From assembly GCA_038380435.1 (NCBI GenBank), contig JAWZYU010000001.1, positions 19,572,001-19,636,000 of the forward strand: a DNA stretch of 64,000 nucleotides, given 5' to 3'. Under the pieces are notes generated by a model. That model was not told the origin of the DNA. It was given only the letters and a program-made list of their open reading frames with translations, and made no database searches. Below are positions 1-10,711 of the stretch, piece after piece. The number at the start of each line of letters is the position of its first letter. Position 1 is the first letter of the stretch. The stretch comes from Ryuthela nishihirai. Its lineage: Eukaryota > Arthropoda > Arachnida > Araneae > Heptathelidae. A program made the position numbers and the translations under genes.

Positions 1-1240
1 TCCCTTCTCTGGAGGCTAATTTCTATTAATATTTGAGGTATGAGCAGGAAAATAATAAAATGCTGTATTATATCGAAGTAGAAAAACCTATACATCACAT
101 TTTGAAAAAATTCAAACTTTAAGAGCAGTTATGTAGCATGAAAAGGAAGAGTTCGCGATGGGAGCATATTTTATAACGTTTGACAATATGCTGTATTAGG
201 TAAATAAAATTGCTTTAACATGAAATTTCCATATTTATGTTTTGCATAAAAATGGCGATAAGCAATTTTTTCCTAACAAATGAAAACAGTGTAAGCATCA
301 TGTACAAAAAAAAAATAGTATTTAGGTTTGATTGGCAGAAATAACATTTTTATCAACGTAAGAGATTTGTAATCATCAATTAGTAAGATACTAAGATTAG
401 AGGGAAGTTATTTGTAAGCAAATAATTTATTTCAGAGCAATGCAGTACTGTAAAATGTGATAAAACTGACAGAGTGATCGAAAAAAAAAATTTTAAATAA
501 ATGATATATTTAATTCTTTCCCATTGTTAGTAGTTTCATGCTAGCTACCGCATTTCTCGTTTCTAAATGTAAACATTAATGAACTACAGTGTGATGGCAG
601 TGCCATCTGGTGATAACCAAGTGCAGCACCGTCGAAAAGCATATACGCGATATAACAAAGGCGATTTCTTCTTGTAGGCAGGCCTGTAAGCTAATCTTAG
701 TCGGCCATGCCATTAGCATAGGTTAGCTTATCGCGGAATGGTGCTGCCCTCATGTGGCAAGTTCTGAAGTTGCAGAAACGTGCTTGTTACACGGAGATTC
801 GCGCAAATCGGCAGGTATTCCCATTATATAGATACTGGTAATGCTCAAAAGGTACAGCGGGCAGGGAGGGACCGATTTTTCCTTTCGCGCAATTCTAGAT
901 TGACTTGCGATGCAGACTGCTCAGAAGCGCTGCTTTGTGTTAAGGGCCCTCCACATGTGCACGCTTTCCTATACACCATTCCATAAGTGACTCATACTAA
1001 ATCATACCCACCATGCCTAATCCCCTTTAATGAGCCTATCACTGTGAAAGGCGTGACTACTTGGGGGAAATTTGGCATTCTGGGCCTGTTGTAATTCCAA
1101 CCAAAGTTCACGCTCTCCATCCATCCCTTCCATAGCCTTGTGGTGTGTTTGAGGGTTGAAGGAGAACCACGTGGTGTCTTTTGGTGATGAATGCATGCTC
1201 AATGAGCTCTCTGCAATAACAGTTTCGAAGCACTCCTTGG
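1..1240. other. AT-rich stretch without a recognisable gene
   Basis: No ORF here resembles a protein I know, and the longest short ORFs have no domain signature. The first 90 bases share ordered blocks (GGAGGCTAATTTC, AGCAGGAAAATAAT, TATCGAAG) with 3740-3860, just beyond the end of the RNase H LINE. The two ends may therefore be copies of one older repeat. Confidence 0.5.
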
Positions 1241-3616
1241 CCCAGGCCCTGACGGTGTCAGCTATACTCAGTTAGCTAACCTTTCACCTGCATCTCTGCT
1301 TCTGCTTCTTAATGCCTTCAATCACTCTTGAGCTCCTGCACAGTACCTGATTCCTGGAAGGCAACACACATCATGCCTATCTCAAAGCAGGAAAACCCAC
1401 CAATGAGCTGTCCTCTTATAAGCTCTTTGCTCTATCATCTTGCCTCTGCAAGATCCTAGAGAGACTGGTCCTTGGACACCAGAATGGTATTTAGAGTCCA
1501 AGGGCTTCCTCACTGACAGTCTCTCAGGTTTCTGCAAAGGGAGGTGCACGTCCAATAATCTTATCGACTTCACCTCCACTGCTGACCAGGCACTGTAGGA
1601 GGGACAGAATAGAGTCACTGTCTTCTTCAACATTCAGAATGCATTCGACTCCCTGTTCCATCGGATATTCTGTGCAGACTCCATGATCTTGGCCTCAGAA
1701 GCAATATTATCCACTGGATCACAGCATACTCTCTAACAGGACGGTCCCTGTGAAGCTAGACAACATGCTCAGTGCCTCCCACACTACCAATCATGGAGTT
1801 TCTCAAGGGGTGTCATCAGTCTGATGTTACTGAACATCTTGCTGTCAGGCCTACACTCTCGACTCGATAATAGAGTGGGTATTTCCATCTGTGTCTGGTT
1901 CCCTAGCCAGGACCCCCCCCCCCCCCTTATGCTCAACTCAAGATAAAATGAGCTGTGCCATGGTCGTTAAGTTCTTCGACAACCTAAGCCTCACATTTTC
2001 CACCAATAAGACTGTGGCCATGGTTCTCACAAAGAAACACTTTCTGCCCACCTTCCCTGGGCTCATGCTTGGACCATACCTCATCAAGGTCGTCAAACAG
2101 CATAAGTTCCTTGGTGTGGTCCTGGACAACAGGATGACCTGTGGACCTCACATCCAACATCTTAAAACAATAGCCACTGCACAGAGAAATATACTGTCTT
2201 TCCTTGCTGGTACTCATTAGGGAAGTTCCTGCAAGACCCTCCTAGTCTTGTACCAGCACTTGATCCTCTTCTGTGTCAACCACAGTGGTCACCTTCTGAA
2301 CAATGCTTTCTGCTTCCCTGCTGAGCAAGTTGGCTACTGTCCACACTATATCTCTGCACTTCTGTCTCGGACTCTGCCCTAGCACATCAAATGTATCTGT
2401 CATTGCAGAGGCTGATGACATGCCTTTCCACCTGCACTGAAAGAGAGGTATACTGTGTCATCTCTCCACTTTAACCATGAGCTTCTTGGGAAGTTGCATG
2501 GCAGATCAGACTCTGTCATCACCGTGTCTGCCACTGACTTCTACAACCGAGTTGACCCTGCCAGCTCCACTGCTGGCAACACGATCTTCTCTGACCTTCC
2601 ATCCTGGAGGAATAGTGATCTTATGATCAATGTCGCTGTCCCTTCTCTAGGTCCGAAGAGCGATTCAGACTCAGTGGCCATCATGCTTCTCTCCTCCTCT
2701 TATGTCACTGAAAGATATAAGAGATGTACTGAGGTCTACACTGACAGATCTGTGGTCCGGGAGAGGCTGCGTGTGCCTCTGCCTTTTGCCATCCCAAATA
2801 CGGGCATCGCCAGAGGTTTCGGTTTTCCACATCTCACTTCCTCTACCTGTACGAAGCTTCCTGCTATCCTTGAAGCTCTACTTTTCATTCTCGGACTCGA
2901 GAGTGGCAACTTTGTCATCCTTTGCGACTCCAAGTCAGCCTTGGAATCTCTCCTGTAGCGAGACAGCAAGAGCTGCAACCCCTTCCTCATCTAGAAGGTC
3001 ATGGAGACATGCGCCAAGGTCACTTCTGCCGAAATCACGGTTCATTTCCAGTGGATTCCCTCTCATGTAGGCAATAAGCAATGACCTCTCATGCTCGCAA
3101 TGAGCTTGCAGTTGCACTGCAAAGGAGGTGCTTGAGAATCAGAGCTATGTATCTAACACCCTCTCTCTCTCAGTGACTGCAAGACGTTTGTCTCACAAAA
3201 GATAAGCCAGTATCATCTTGCAAGTGGCAGAGAGATAATTGTTTCTCATTCAGGTACCTGGTTGATCCTTTGCTCACTGCTCCTAACCTCGGTATCCTCC
3301 GCAGATCTGAGACCCTCCTTCATCGTCTCCAAGTTGGTGTCATCTACAGCAACTCTACATTTCACACTCTAAGCAGAGCATACAGTCCTAACTGTGCCAC
3401 ATGCAGCAAACCTGAGACTGTATATCCCATATTCTCAACTGCTCCTGTTACAATTCTGAAAGAGAAGTTTTGTACTGTGAGCTTCACGCCATTGGAACCA
3501 CCGACTGCTCCATCACCTCCCTACTTGGTAACCATCACAACACGAAGCTGCAGTGAAAACGCTTCCGATTGGTCACTGATTTCTTTCAGAACATTGGCCT
3601 TTTCTGCAAGGTCTAA
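1241..3616 (+). pseudogene. Decayed non-LTR retrotransposon ORF2: reverse transcriptase plus RNase H
   Basis: This is a multiply frameshifted ORF2 relic of a LINE carrying RNase H, of the broad Jockey/I/R1 type. Going 5' to 3', the RT opens near 1241 with GPGPDGVSYTQL. Near 1500-1650 it reads SGFCKGRCT and then FFNIQNAFDS, where the catalytic Asp of the first motif is replaced by Asn. A segment at 1984-2217 reads KFLGVVLDNRMT. The RNase H part spans about 2730-3080: YTDRS, then EALLF, CDSKSALESL and QWIPSHVG. A Cys-Cys-His-Cys-like tail near 3394-3440 is followed by the terminal FCKV and a stop at 3614-3616. The YADD box is lost at a run of 14 C (1913-1926). An upstream endonuclease was not seen, so the copy is probably 5'-truncated. 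The protein cannot be functional. Confidence 0.85.
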
Positions 3617-4520
3617 TGTCTCTTTTATTTTAACGAGATTAGTATAGTTAGTTGTTTCGCGAGATAGCTGAGAGGTAGTTCCTTCTGCATCTGCCATCTT
3701 GTTTTCCTGTTGTGACTGGTGTAGGGAGCCCCTCATTGGAGGCTAATTTCGCCATGATCTTACAACACCTTGAACCTCGATCTTTTGGGCAAAATGGCAA
3801 AAGCAATATTTAGCAGGAAAATAATGATGGAGTTTATCGAAGAATACAAGCAAAAGCCATGCTGATGGAAAATAAAATGTAAGAATTACAACAATAAATA
3901 TAACGAACTTTCAACAGAAGTAAATACTGAGTACCAAAATATTTTTTATACCATTACACTATAAAAGGGATTTTTTTTTTCAAAGAACAATTAACTTTTT
4001 TTATTATCAGTTCCATAAATAAATTTGGTCAACGACTACGAGTTCTTTACTAAACTTAATAGCACACAAGGAAACGGCAGTTTTAAAATAAAGTTCTGAG
4101 TTTCAACTGATTTTTAGTTTTTTTTCTTTTTTTCATTAAATAATGTTAATTTTCGTAAAATTAAATTACTGATTTGGTGTAATAATTTTTACTATTAAGT
4201 TTGTTTACTCTTATGCCTTAAGAACTCTGATAGAATTAAGTGTCGTACTCATATTCAGGTAGGGGAAAAAAGCTGAAGGATCCTTTGTGATTTTCGAATT
4301 GCAATCTGCTGTTTGGAGGTATAGCTGATATTGGTCAAAGCGAGCGTTTTCAATTTTCCAGTGAGCTTTAGCATTAGCACAGCTGATGTTAAAATCGTTC
4401 AACACTATAAAGAATAAATACATATATATAACATATTTTGTGAAGATTTGAGATTTCCCACTTTTGTGACATTTGTTTGTATTTTAGTAATAAAGGGTTA
4501 AAATTCACAATTAAACACTT
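3617..4520. other. AT-rich stretch, possible LINE 3' UTR, no gene seen
   Basis: The first 120 bases are probably the 3' UTR of the RNase H LINE. The rest is AT-rich. A 70-codon ORF on the minus strand (4211-4423) has no family I recognise. It lies 3' of the Harbinger scrap, but I cannot link the two. Confidence 0.4.
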
Positions 4521-4712
4521 CTACTCGGAATACAAACTGTATTGTAAGAGAATATTGAATGTTTCATCGCTCATTCTTAAATAATTTCGAAAGTCATCGG
4601 GATTCTTCTCCTGAAGTTCTTTTAACAAATTCATGTGGCCAAACATTTCTTTGTTCAATAACCATTTGTTTACCCACATTTTTTTCTGCATTTCCCTCTT
4701 TCTACATTTCAT
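4521..4712 (-). pseudogene. PIF/Harbinger (HARBI1-like) transposase, N-terminal fragment
   Basis: This 63-residue ORF has the signature of the N-terminal part of PIF/Harbinger nucleases. A basic lead is followed by a Trp-rich block (WVNKWLLNKEMFGHMNLL), then LKELQEKNPDDFRNYLRMS and DETFNILLQ. In this family that helix-rich region precedes the DDE nuclease core, which is about 350 residues long. Here the core is absent: the frame stops at 4521 and the sequence beyond it is AT-rich with no DDE motif. It is a 3'-truncated relic. To the right, at about 4978, a TTA triplet is followed by AGGGTGCCTTTCCAC, which looks like a Harbinger end, but no partner end was found. Confidence 0.75.
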
Positions 4713-5103
4713 TAATTAGTAATGCTCTAACAAAAGCCTTGCGTTTTTTGGCTGATAGAAAAGGTATCTCGTTCCAAGACAACGTGAAATGCAGCTGTCA
4801 ACCTCTCAAGGTCTTGATATGCGCATGCGCAATGAGGAGATGCTGGATGTCCGAAAGACTGTTGTGTGGAGTCAAATCAATTAGTGTTTACACGCTACCC
4901 AGCAAAAAGGGTGGGATTGGGGATTAGCATTGACATGGTGTAAAGGAACGTGTTTAGTGAACGCGTGTAGCGAGCTTAAGGGTGCCTTTCCACTTACCGC
5001 TCGCCGCGTCGCAAATGCTATCGACTTTTCTTGTCGAATAACGTGGTTTGCTCTGAGCATCATACAGTCAATACATGCTGGCGACGTAGTTGCATGTTGT
5101 TGA
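4713..5103. other. Non-coding flank of the Harbinger scrap
   Basis: No gene is seen. The GC-richer part (4970-5095) may be a transposon end because TTA precedes AGGGTGCC. The final 8 bases (5096-5103, GTTGTTGA) are the left target-site duplication of the next element. Confidence 0.35.
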
Positions 5104-5232
5104 CAGGGGCATAGCTATGTGGAGGATGGGGGGAGCTCCCCCCAAAGTAACTCGGTATTGGTAAAATTCGAAGCGACTTCGTAAAATCTAGGTGTAAAAA
5201 TTTGCAATCTCTTTTTTTGGTAAAATTGATTG

Positions 5233-5435
5233 ATTGATTTTTTTTTTGATTTGCGACATTTAGGACAGAGAAGAATCCTGGAAGCTATTCCTAGCTTTTA
5301 CAGGCCTTCTCATACAAGGACATGTCCTACTAAGCGCAAAGTCACTGCTGACCACTGCCTAAGTTAGAGCTAACACAACACACAAAGTTTGCCTTGCTGG
5401 AACAGTCGCTACCTCCCTAACCACTATGCCAGTTA
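5233..5435 (-). mobile_element. SINE-like insert (family S6) with tRNA-like head
   Basis: On the minus strand a head reading TGGCATAGTGGTTAGGG resembles a Pol III A box. About 200 bases later there is an A run with ATC repeats, like a SINE tail. It interrupts the 19-bp array. The B box is not clear and only one copy was found, so the call is tentative. Confidence 0.4.
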
Positions 5436-5444
5436 AGGCCAGTT

Positions 5445-6500
5445 AAAGCAAAATTAGGAAAGTTAGCAAAATCTAGACAACTTGGCAAAATTTAGGGTAC
5501 TTGTCAAAATCGAGGCAACTTGGCAAATCTAGGGCAGTTGGGAAAATTCGAAGCCACTTAGTAAAATACAGATGAGTTGGAAAAATCGGGACAATTCGGC
5601 AAAATCTTGGGTAGTTGCTAAAATTAGGAATGACTTGGAAAAATTGTGGAAAGTTGGCAAAATTCAGGTGAGATGTAAAAATTGGGATTTTTTCTGTAAA
5701 ATTATGGCGAGTTGGCAAAATCTAGGAGAGTTAGCAGATCTAGGATAGTTGGCAAAATTCTGAGTGACTTTGTAAAAAATCAGGTGAAATGTAAAAATTG
5801 TTTTTTTCTTTCTTTAAAATTTTGGCGAATTGGCAAAATTAAGGAAACTTGGCAAAATTCAGGTGAGATGTAAAAATTGTGTTTTTTTTCTGTAAAATTA
5901 TGGTAAGTTAGCAAAATCTAGGAGAGTAAGCAAATCTTGGGGAGTTCGCAAAATTCGGAGTAACTTGGCAAAATCGTGGGGAGGTGGAAAATTAAGGTGA
6001 GATGTAAAAATTGGAATTTTTTTCTGTAAAATTATGGTGTGTTTGCAAAATCAAGGAAACTTCGCAAAATCTAGAAGTGTTGGCAAAATTCAGAGTGACT
6101 GCAAAAATCTGGTGAGATGTAAAATTTGGGATATGTTTCTGAAAAATTGTGGCGAGGTGGCAAAATCGAAGAAACTTGGATAAATCTAGGGCAGTTTTCA
6201 GAATTCCAATCCACTTGGTAAAATACAGGCGAGTTGTGAAAATTGGGATTAGTTTTATGAAATTAAAGATTTGGCCAAATCGAGACAACTTGACAAATTT
6301 AGGACAGATGTAAAGATAGGGATTGGTCCTGTAAAAATAAGGAGAGTTGGTCATATCAAGGCGAGTTGGAAAAATTCATACTGACTTGCTACAATTCGGG
6401 CCAGATGTAAATATTGGGATTATTTCTGTGAAATTATGGCTAGTTAGTAAAATTCAAAGTTAAATGGCAAAACGCAGGAGAGTTGTGAAAATTACCTACA
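5445..6500. repeat. Degenerate 19-bp tandem repeat array
   Basis: Consecutive monomers of 18-20 bp follow the pattern ASTTGGCAAAATNNAGGNN (S is G or C). Examples start near 5475, 5494 and 5513. A variant block beginning GTGAGATGTAAAAATTGGG recurs at about 5669, 5863, 5996 and 6111. Those spacings are close to multiples of 19, so a loose higher-order structure exists. Apparent ORFs on the minus strand here are translations of the repeat, not genes. Confidence 0.85.
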
Positions 6501-6639
6501 CCTCCCTCCACTCCCAACCCCACAGATCGAAAATCTACGTATGAACCTGACAAAGACATTATTTTCTCACTTGGGAAAATTTTCGATATCTTCCCCCCCC
6601 CCCACAACCATAATCCTTCGCTACGCCCATGGTTTTCGA

Positions 6640-7424
6640 CAAGCTATGAAGTTTACCTGAAATGCCAAGTGTAAAGGTTTCGAATTAGCCATGCCACGAA
6701 AGAAGTCACAATCTCACAGCAACAAAAATAGTCCCACCTCTGTGAGACATAGGCTTCTTCTGAATCTATGCAATGAATCTAAGAAGGAAAAATTGCATCT
6801 CTCACCTACTGAAAGTGTCAGTCATACATAGGCAGGTTGATATATTTTCATACAGACAAATAAAGATATTTAGGATAAACCTTAAAGATAAAGATTACAT
6901 GAGTGTCTCAAAAGGTGGAAATTTAAATTAATGCAAAAGTTAGTAAATACGATTTGTTTTATTTCGTTGTTACTTATTTAACCGAAAATGAATTTTTTTA
7001 AATCCGTTTAACATAACAAAGAAAAAAGTTTATTTTTAAAAGTTGGCAACACTAAAAAAACTATCCAGAGTACAATCGATGTATATTCTTATTTTTTTTT
7101 TCAAAAACTTCGATAACTATCGATGGTAAAAAAATCGATAGTTCGCATCGCTAGCAACAGCTACTAGTCTGCTATATTATAGGGACATGCGACGCAAAAG
7201 GTGTTCAGTTAGCGGAAATAACGTAGTCCACCAAAACGAGGCCATCGAGTCGGTGCATGCCGGCAACATTTTATAGTTAACTTCAATTTGCTTGTACAGT
7301 AAGCCATTGCTTTAATATGGGGAAAGGAAATTTACACGTTTTTGCATTTCCCAGTGGCGAAGTGTGACTTTTGAAATAGGGGAAGCAATTTTTAAAGCAT
7401 TATCCAAATTATTTTTTTATTTCT
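6640..7424. other. Non-coding stretch with one short ORF and TATCGATA-like motifs
   Basis: A 46-codon ORF (6691-6831, plus) starts MPRKKSQSHSNKNS and matches nothing I know. Around 7080-7150 there are several ATCGAT/CTATCGAT words, including CGATAACTATCGAT. In insects such words can be DRE-type promoter sites, but no gene start is visible nearby. Confidence 0.3.
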
Positions 7425-7619
7425 AAATACCCCCTGAAGCAGCTGCTTGCCACAGAGGTCTGACAGGAGCCTGTCAGTTTATGTACCAAAGTAGAAGGTC
7501 TGAGAGTATGGCAGGACCTCAGCAGAAAAACAACACACACATCCATGCCTTACCTGGGGCTCGAACACAGGTCCCTTAGATCAGAAGCCAAGCGCATTAA
7601 CCACTCGACCAGGGGACGG
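7425..7619 (-). mobile_element. SINE family S1, copy 1
   Basis: Read on the minus strand this has a tRNA-like head (GAGTGGTTAATGCGCTTGG, A box) and a B-box region near GGGACCTG. A conserved body contains TCCTGTCAGACCTCTGTGG and AAGCAGCTGCTT, and the copy ends in GGGGGTATTT with T-rich tail repeats. At least six other copies share this order. The head is serine/leucine-tRNA-like, and it is a retroposon, not a tRNA gene. Confidence 0.85.
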
Positions 7620-7675
7620 TTATTATCGAAATACAATGGGAAAACAGTTCCGGTACTTATAGTATCAAATCAGTG

Positions 7676-9124
7676 GGTTGGGTTGGGTTCTTTTACCTAT
7701 GAGCAGCACTTTTTTGCACATCATGGGCTAAATGGCCAGGTCACATGAAACCCGAAGGCTCAGAGGAGGTTGGGGACCCACTGGAACAGCTGTTGGGAGA
7801 CAGATGGTAGCCTCCAATCAAGGCCATCCAGCGTGTTCTTTAACGTGCACAAGGTATGGCTCTCCCACACACGGGCCCACAGCTTAACGTCCCATCCGAC
7901 AGACGGTGGCCTTTCCATGCCCATCGGTGTCCCCTACTGATCGTGGGCAGAGCGGGAAATTTTGTGCATATAAATTCAACGCTGACCCAAGCCCCAGCGA
8001 CTGGTCGAAGGCTTTGCTGACCGGATTGGGTCCCCGGTTGGACAGAGCCAAGACCAACCGAAGTCGAAGACATCGCAGACCGGTTTGGGGTTCCAGTTGG
8101 ATGGTGTCAAGACCTCACATCAGGTGCTCCGTGGAGCACGTTAAAGGGCACGGCTGAACGGATTTGGTCCCCTAGTAGGCACGAGCCCTTTCAAAGTCTG
8201 GGCCTCACTAAGAGTCTCCACCCCAGGTGCCGAGCGAACTTGGATTTACATATCCTTGTTCATGCCTAACTGGGGAACAGATTAAATTTTAGGTTTCTAC
8301 CAGTGGTTAGCTTTCCTTTTATAGGACTGCCGCCATGTGAGGTCGGGGATGAGATGCATCTATATGGTGTATTCCTGCCCCCGACTCTAGATAGTCACAG
8401 CTTTCCGTTAACTTGGTAGTGTCGTGAGACGGAACCGGGGATTGCTGTGGTTGCTGAACATCTGGTAACAAATAGTACATTGTGACTCGAACCTGGGAAC
8501 TACAGATTATGAGCCTGGCATTATGGCCTGACAGGGGACCATCTTGACGTGGTGGTGGGAAGCTTTGAGCCCAGCAACCGGTCGAAGACTCTGCTGACCG
8601 GTATGGGCCCCAGTTGGACAGAGCCAAGACCAACCAAGGTCGAAGGCATCGCTGACCGGTTTAGTGATCCGTTTGGACGGTGCCAAGACCTCAACAACAG
8701 GTGCTCTGTGGAGCAGTTCAAGGGCCCTGCCGAACGGATTGGTTCACCTAGTAGGCAAGGGCCCTTTTCAAAGTCTGGGCCCCACTAAGGGTCTCCACCC
8801 CGGGTGCCGAGCGAACTTGGATTTACATATCCTTGTTCATGGCTAACCAAGGAACAGAGTAAATTCTAGGTTTCAACCCATGGACGAGCTTTCCTTCTAT
8901 AGGACTGCCCGCCATTGGAGGTCGGGGATGAGATGCATTTATATGGTGTAGCCTTGCCCCCGACACTAGATAGACGTGGCTTTCCTTTAACCAGGTAGTG
9001 TCATGAGACGGAACCAGGGATTGCTGTGGTTGCCGTAACATCTGGCAACAAATAGTACATTGTGACTCGAACCTGGGAACTATAGATTATGAGCCTGCAC
9101 GCTACTGATTGAGCCACCCCCACT
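7676..9124 (-). mobile_element. Composite SINE: tRNA head, two S3 units and an S2 tail in one insertion
   Basis: The block is flanked by the 9-bp repeat AAATCAGTG at 7667-7675 and 9125-9133. On the minus strand it begins with a Met-like tRNA head (GGTGGCTCAATCAGTAGCG, B box near GGTTCGAGTC). It continues with S3 unit B (about 8561-9120), then a second S3 unit A (about 7993-8540) that retains part of a second head. It ends with the last 320 bases of the S2 family, whose 3' end matches independent S2 copies. At 1449 bp it is far longer than ordinary SINEs. ORFs inside it are chance readings. Confidence 0.8.
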
Positions 9125-9133
9125 AAATCAGTG

Positions 9134-9440
9134 AATCGGAACCCTATTCCGGTACTTGTTTCCAAATCATTTAACTGGAACTACATTCTATTACAGACAT
9201 TTTCAAATTATTGAACCGGAACAGCGTTCTTTTCGGAATAGGAATTTGGAACAGAACACTGTTCCAGTATTGATGTTTCTGAATCACAGAGTTCAGATAA
9301 TTCTATACTTTTTAAAGCAAAATTCTGTCTTACCATATTTTAATATAATCAAACAGGGGAATTAAGGAAGAAAATTGAAAATCAGGGTCGCATATTCGTT
9401 AAGAGCAGTATAAAAATGAGCAAACAAATGATTTAATGAA
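9134..9440. other. Short non-coding stretch with GGAAC/TTCCGG words
   Basis: Words such as TTCCGGTACTT occur on both sides of the composite SINE (about 7648 and 9148). The SINE therefore sits inside an older repeat of unknown type. No gene is seen. Confidence 0.4.
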
Positions 9441-10614
9441 CACAGTCGTATCAGAATAATATGACAATCTGCGAAATCACAGTGTACCCATCCAGGTGTG
9501 TCACAGAGTGTACATGACAAGGTCGACCACAAAGAGATATAAGCGGTCGGCTAGGATAGATGAGCCATATTGTGTAATGTGAGCACAATGGGAAGGAATT
9601 GATTTGATGGACGTTCAAAAAGGAATGATCATTGGATACCGTGCCAAGGGTGGAAGCATCTCGGAAAAAGCAGATTTCATGGGCTGTAGTAAGGGTGTAC
9701 CAAGAATGGATCGCTGGCACACCGAGTACCTCCAGACTTCTTAACTGTGGAGCCCCAAAGACCATCAACCCTAGAGGAGATTGTCGTCTTCATTGACTGG
9801 TAAAGTGAAATCCACATGCAACAATTGACCACTCAAATGAACGCAGTGGCACCTAGGTACATGTTCCTGATAACAGAGAGCAAACCCTGTTACGCATGGG
9901 TCTTTGGAGTCGACACTGCGTAAAGGCACACATGTTAACCAAGGTTCATCGGCAATGACACCTGCAGTTCGCACGGGACAACCGTCATTGGACAGTGGAA
10001 AAAGGTTGCCTTCTCCAATGAATCGAGGTTTCTACTCCACAAAAATGACAGGCGGTGGCAGATACGACGTCAGACATGAGAACCAACACCCAGACATGCT
10101 TGCCAGTCAAGTATAGGCCAGTGGTGGCAGTGTGCATGTCTGGGGGATGTTTTCCTGGTATGACCAGGGACTGCTGGTACCACTGGATGGGTCCCTAAAT
10201 GCCAATGGCTACCTGTCCATCCTCACTGACCACATGCATTCCTTCATGCTGGACGTTTACCCTGGTGGTGATGGTTTCCAACAGGACAATGCACCCTGCC
10301 ATGTCTATAAGGTGGTGCGTGACTGGTTCCAGGAACACAACAGCGATGTCTCCATTGTCCCTTGGCTGGCAAAATCGCCTGACCTCAATCCTATAGAGCA
10401 CTTGTGGGACCATTTGGATAGACAAGTTCAGTGTGCGAACCCACGTCATCTCCGGAACCTCCATGCCCTGCTGGAGTAAGAATGGGCACGTGCCTCCAGC
10501 AACCTTCAAGGGCCTCATTGCATCCATGCTACACCATCTCACTGCTGTCATTCGGCCAAAGGATGGTTATTCCCATTATCAGGTAGGTGGTCATATTATT
10601 TTGATATGATTGTG
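9441..10614 (+). mobile_element. Tc1-like DNA transposon, nearly full length
   Basis: The ends are inverted copies of about 25 bp: CACAGTCGTATCAGAATAAT at the left and CACAATCATATCAAAATAAT on the minus strand at the right. At 1174 bp the length fits a compact Tc1-type element. The single gene inside is broken. A second copy of the same family lies at 14998-16115 in opposite orientation. Confidence 0.88.
9607..10479 (+). pseudogene. Tc1-like transposase, inactive
   Basis: This was a DDE transposase that cut and joined its own element. The probable start is the ATG at 9607 (MDVQKGMIIGYRAKGGS), opening an N-terminal helix-turn-helix region. Several stops and frameshifts follow. Near 10010 the first catalytic block reads FSNESRF, where the family has FSDESRF, so the first Asp is replaced by Asn. 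From 10132 to 10479 the frame is open and shows VWGMFSWYD, then QQDNAPCH with the second Asp, and SPDLNPIEHLWD with the final Glu. Stops, frameshifts and the lost Asp all argue that this copy is dead. Confidence 0.9.
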
Positions 10615-10711
10615 CATATTTTAGAGTGTCATCTACAGCTTCATCTTGCAGTAACTTAGAGCACTCTATGGGTTTTCATCATCATCATCATCATCCTCAA
10701 GCAGCCATGGG

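Larger units (their letters stand above)
5104..6631. mobile_element. Non-autonomous hAT-like element filled with a 19-bp satellite
   Basis: The left end is CAGGGGCATAGC and the right end, read on the minus strand, is CATGGGCGTAGC, a match of 10 of 12. Both are followed inward by G-rich runs. The flanking octamers are GTTGTTGA (5096-5103) and GTTTTCGA (6632-6639), 6 of 8 identical. An 8-bp TSD with CAG-type ends is characteristic of hAT transposons. No transposase is encoded. The 1528-bp interior is almost entirely tandem repeat plus one SINE-like insert. Confidence 0.65.

Noticed and set aside
780..986. 68-codon ORF near the left end
   Set aside because: Low-complexity composition, no domain, and no supporting context.
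3270..3647. 125-codon ORF as a separate gene
   Set aside because: It is a shifted reading of the C-terminal end of the RNase H LINE ORF2.
5445..6500. Regular repeats that could suggest a CRISPR array
   Set aside because: The units are contiguous, degenerate, 19 bp and without unique spacers, in a eukaryotic context.
7080..7150. TATCGATA-like words as a promoter
   Set aside because: No gene start or transcript evidence nearby. The words may belong to a decayed repeat.
8319..8846. ORFs of 60-104 codons on both strands
   Set aside because: They lie entirely inside the composite SINE and repeat between its two units.
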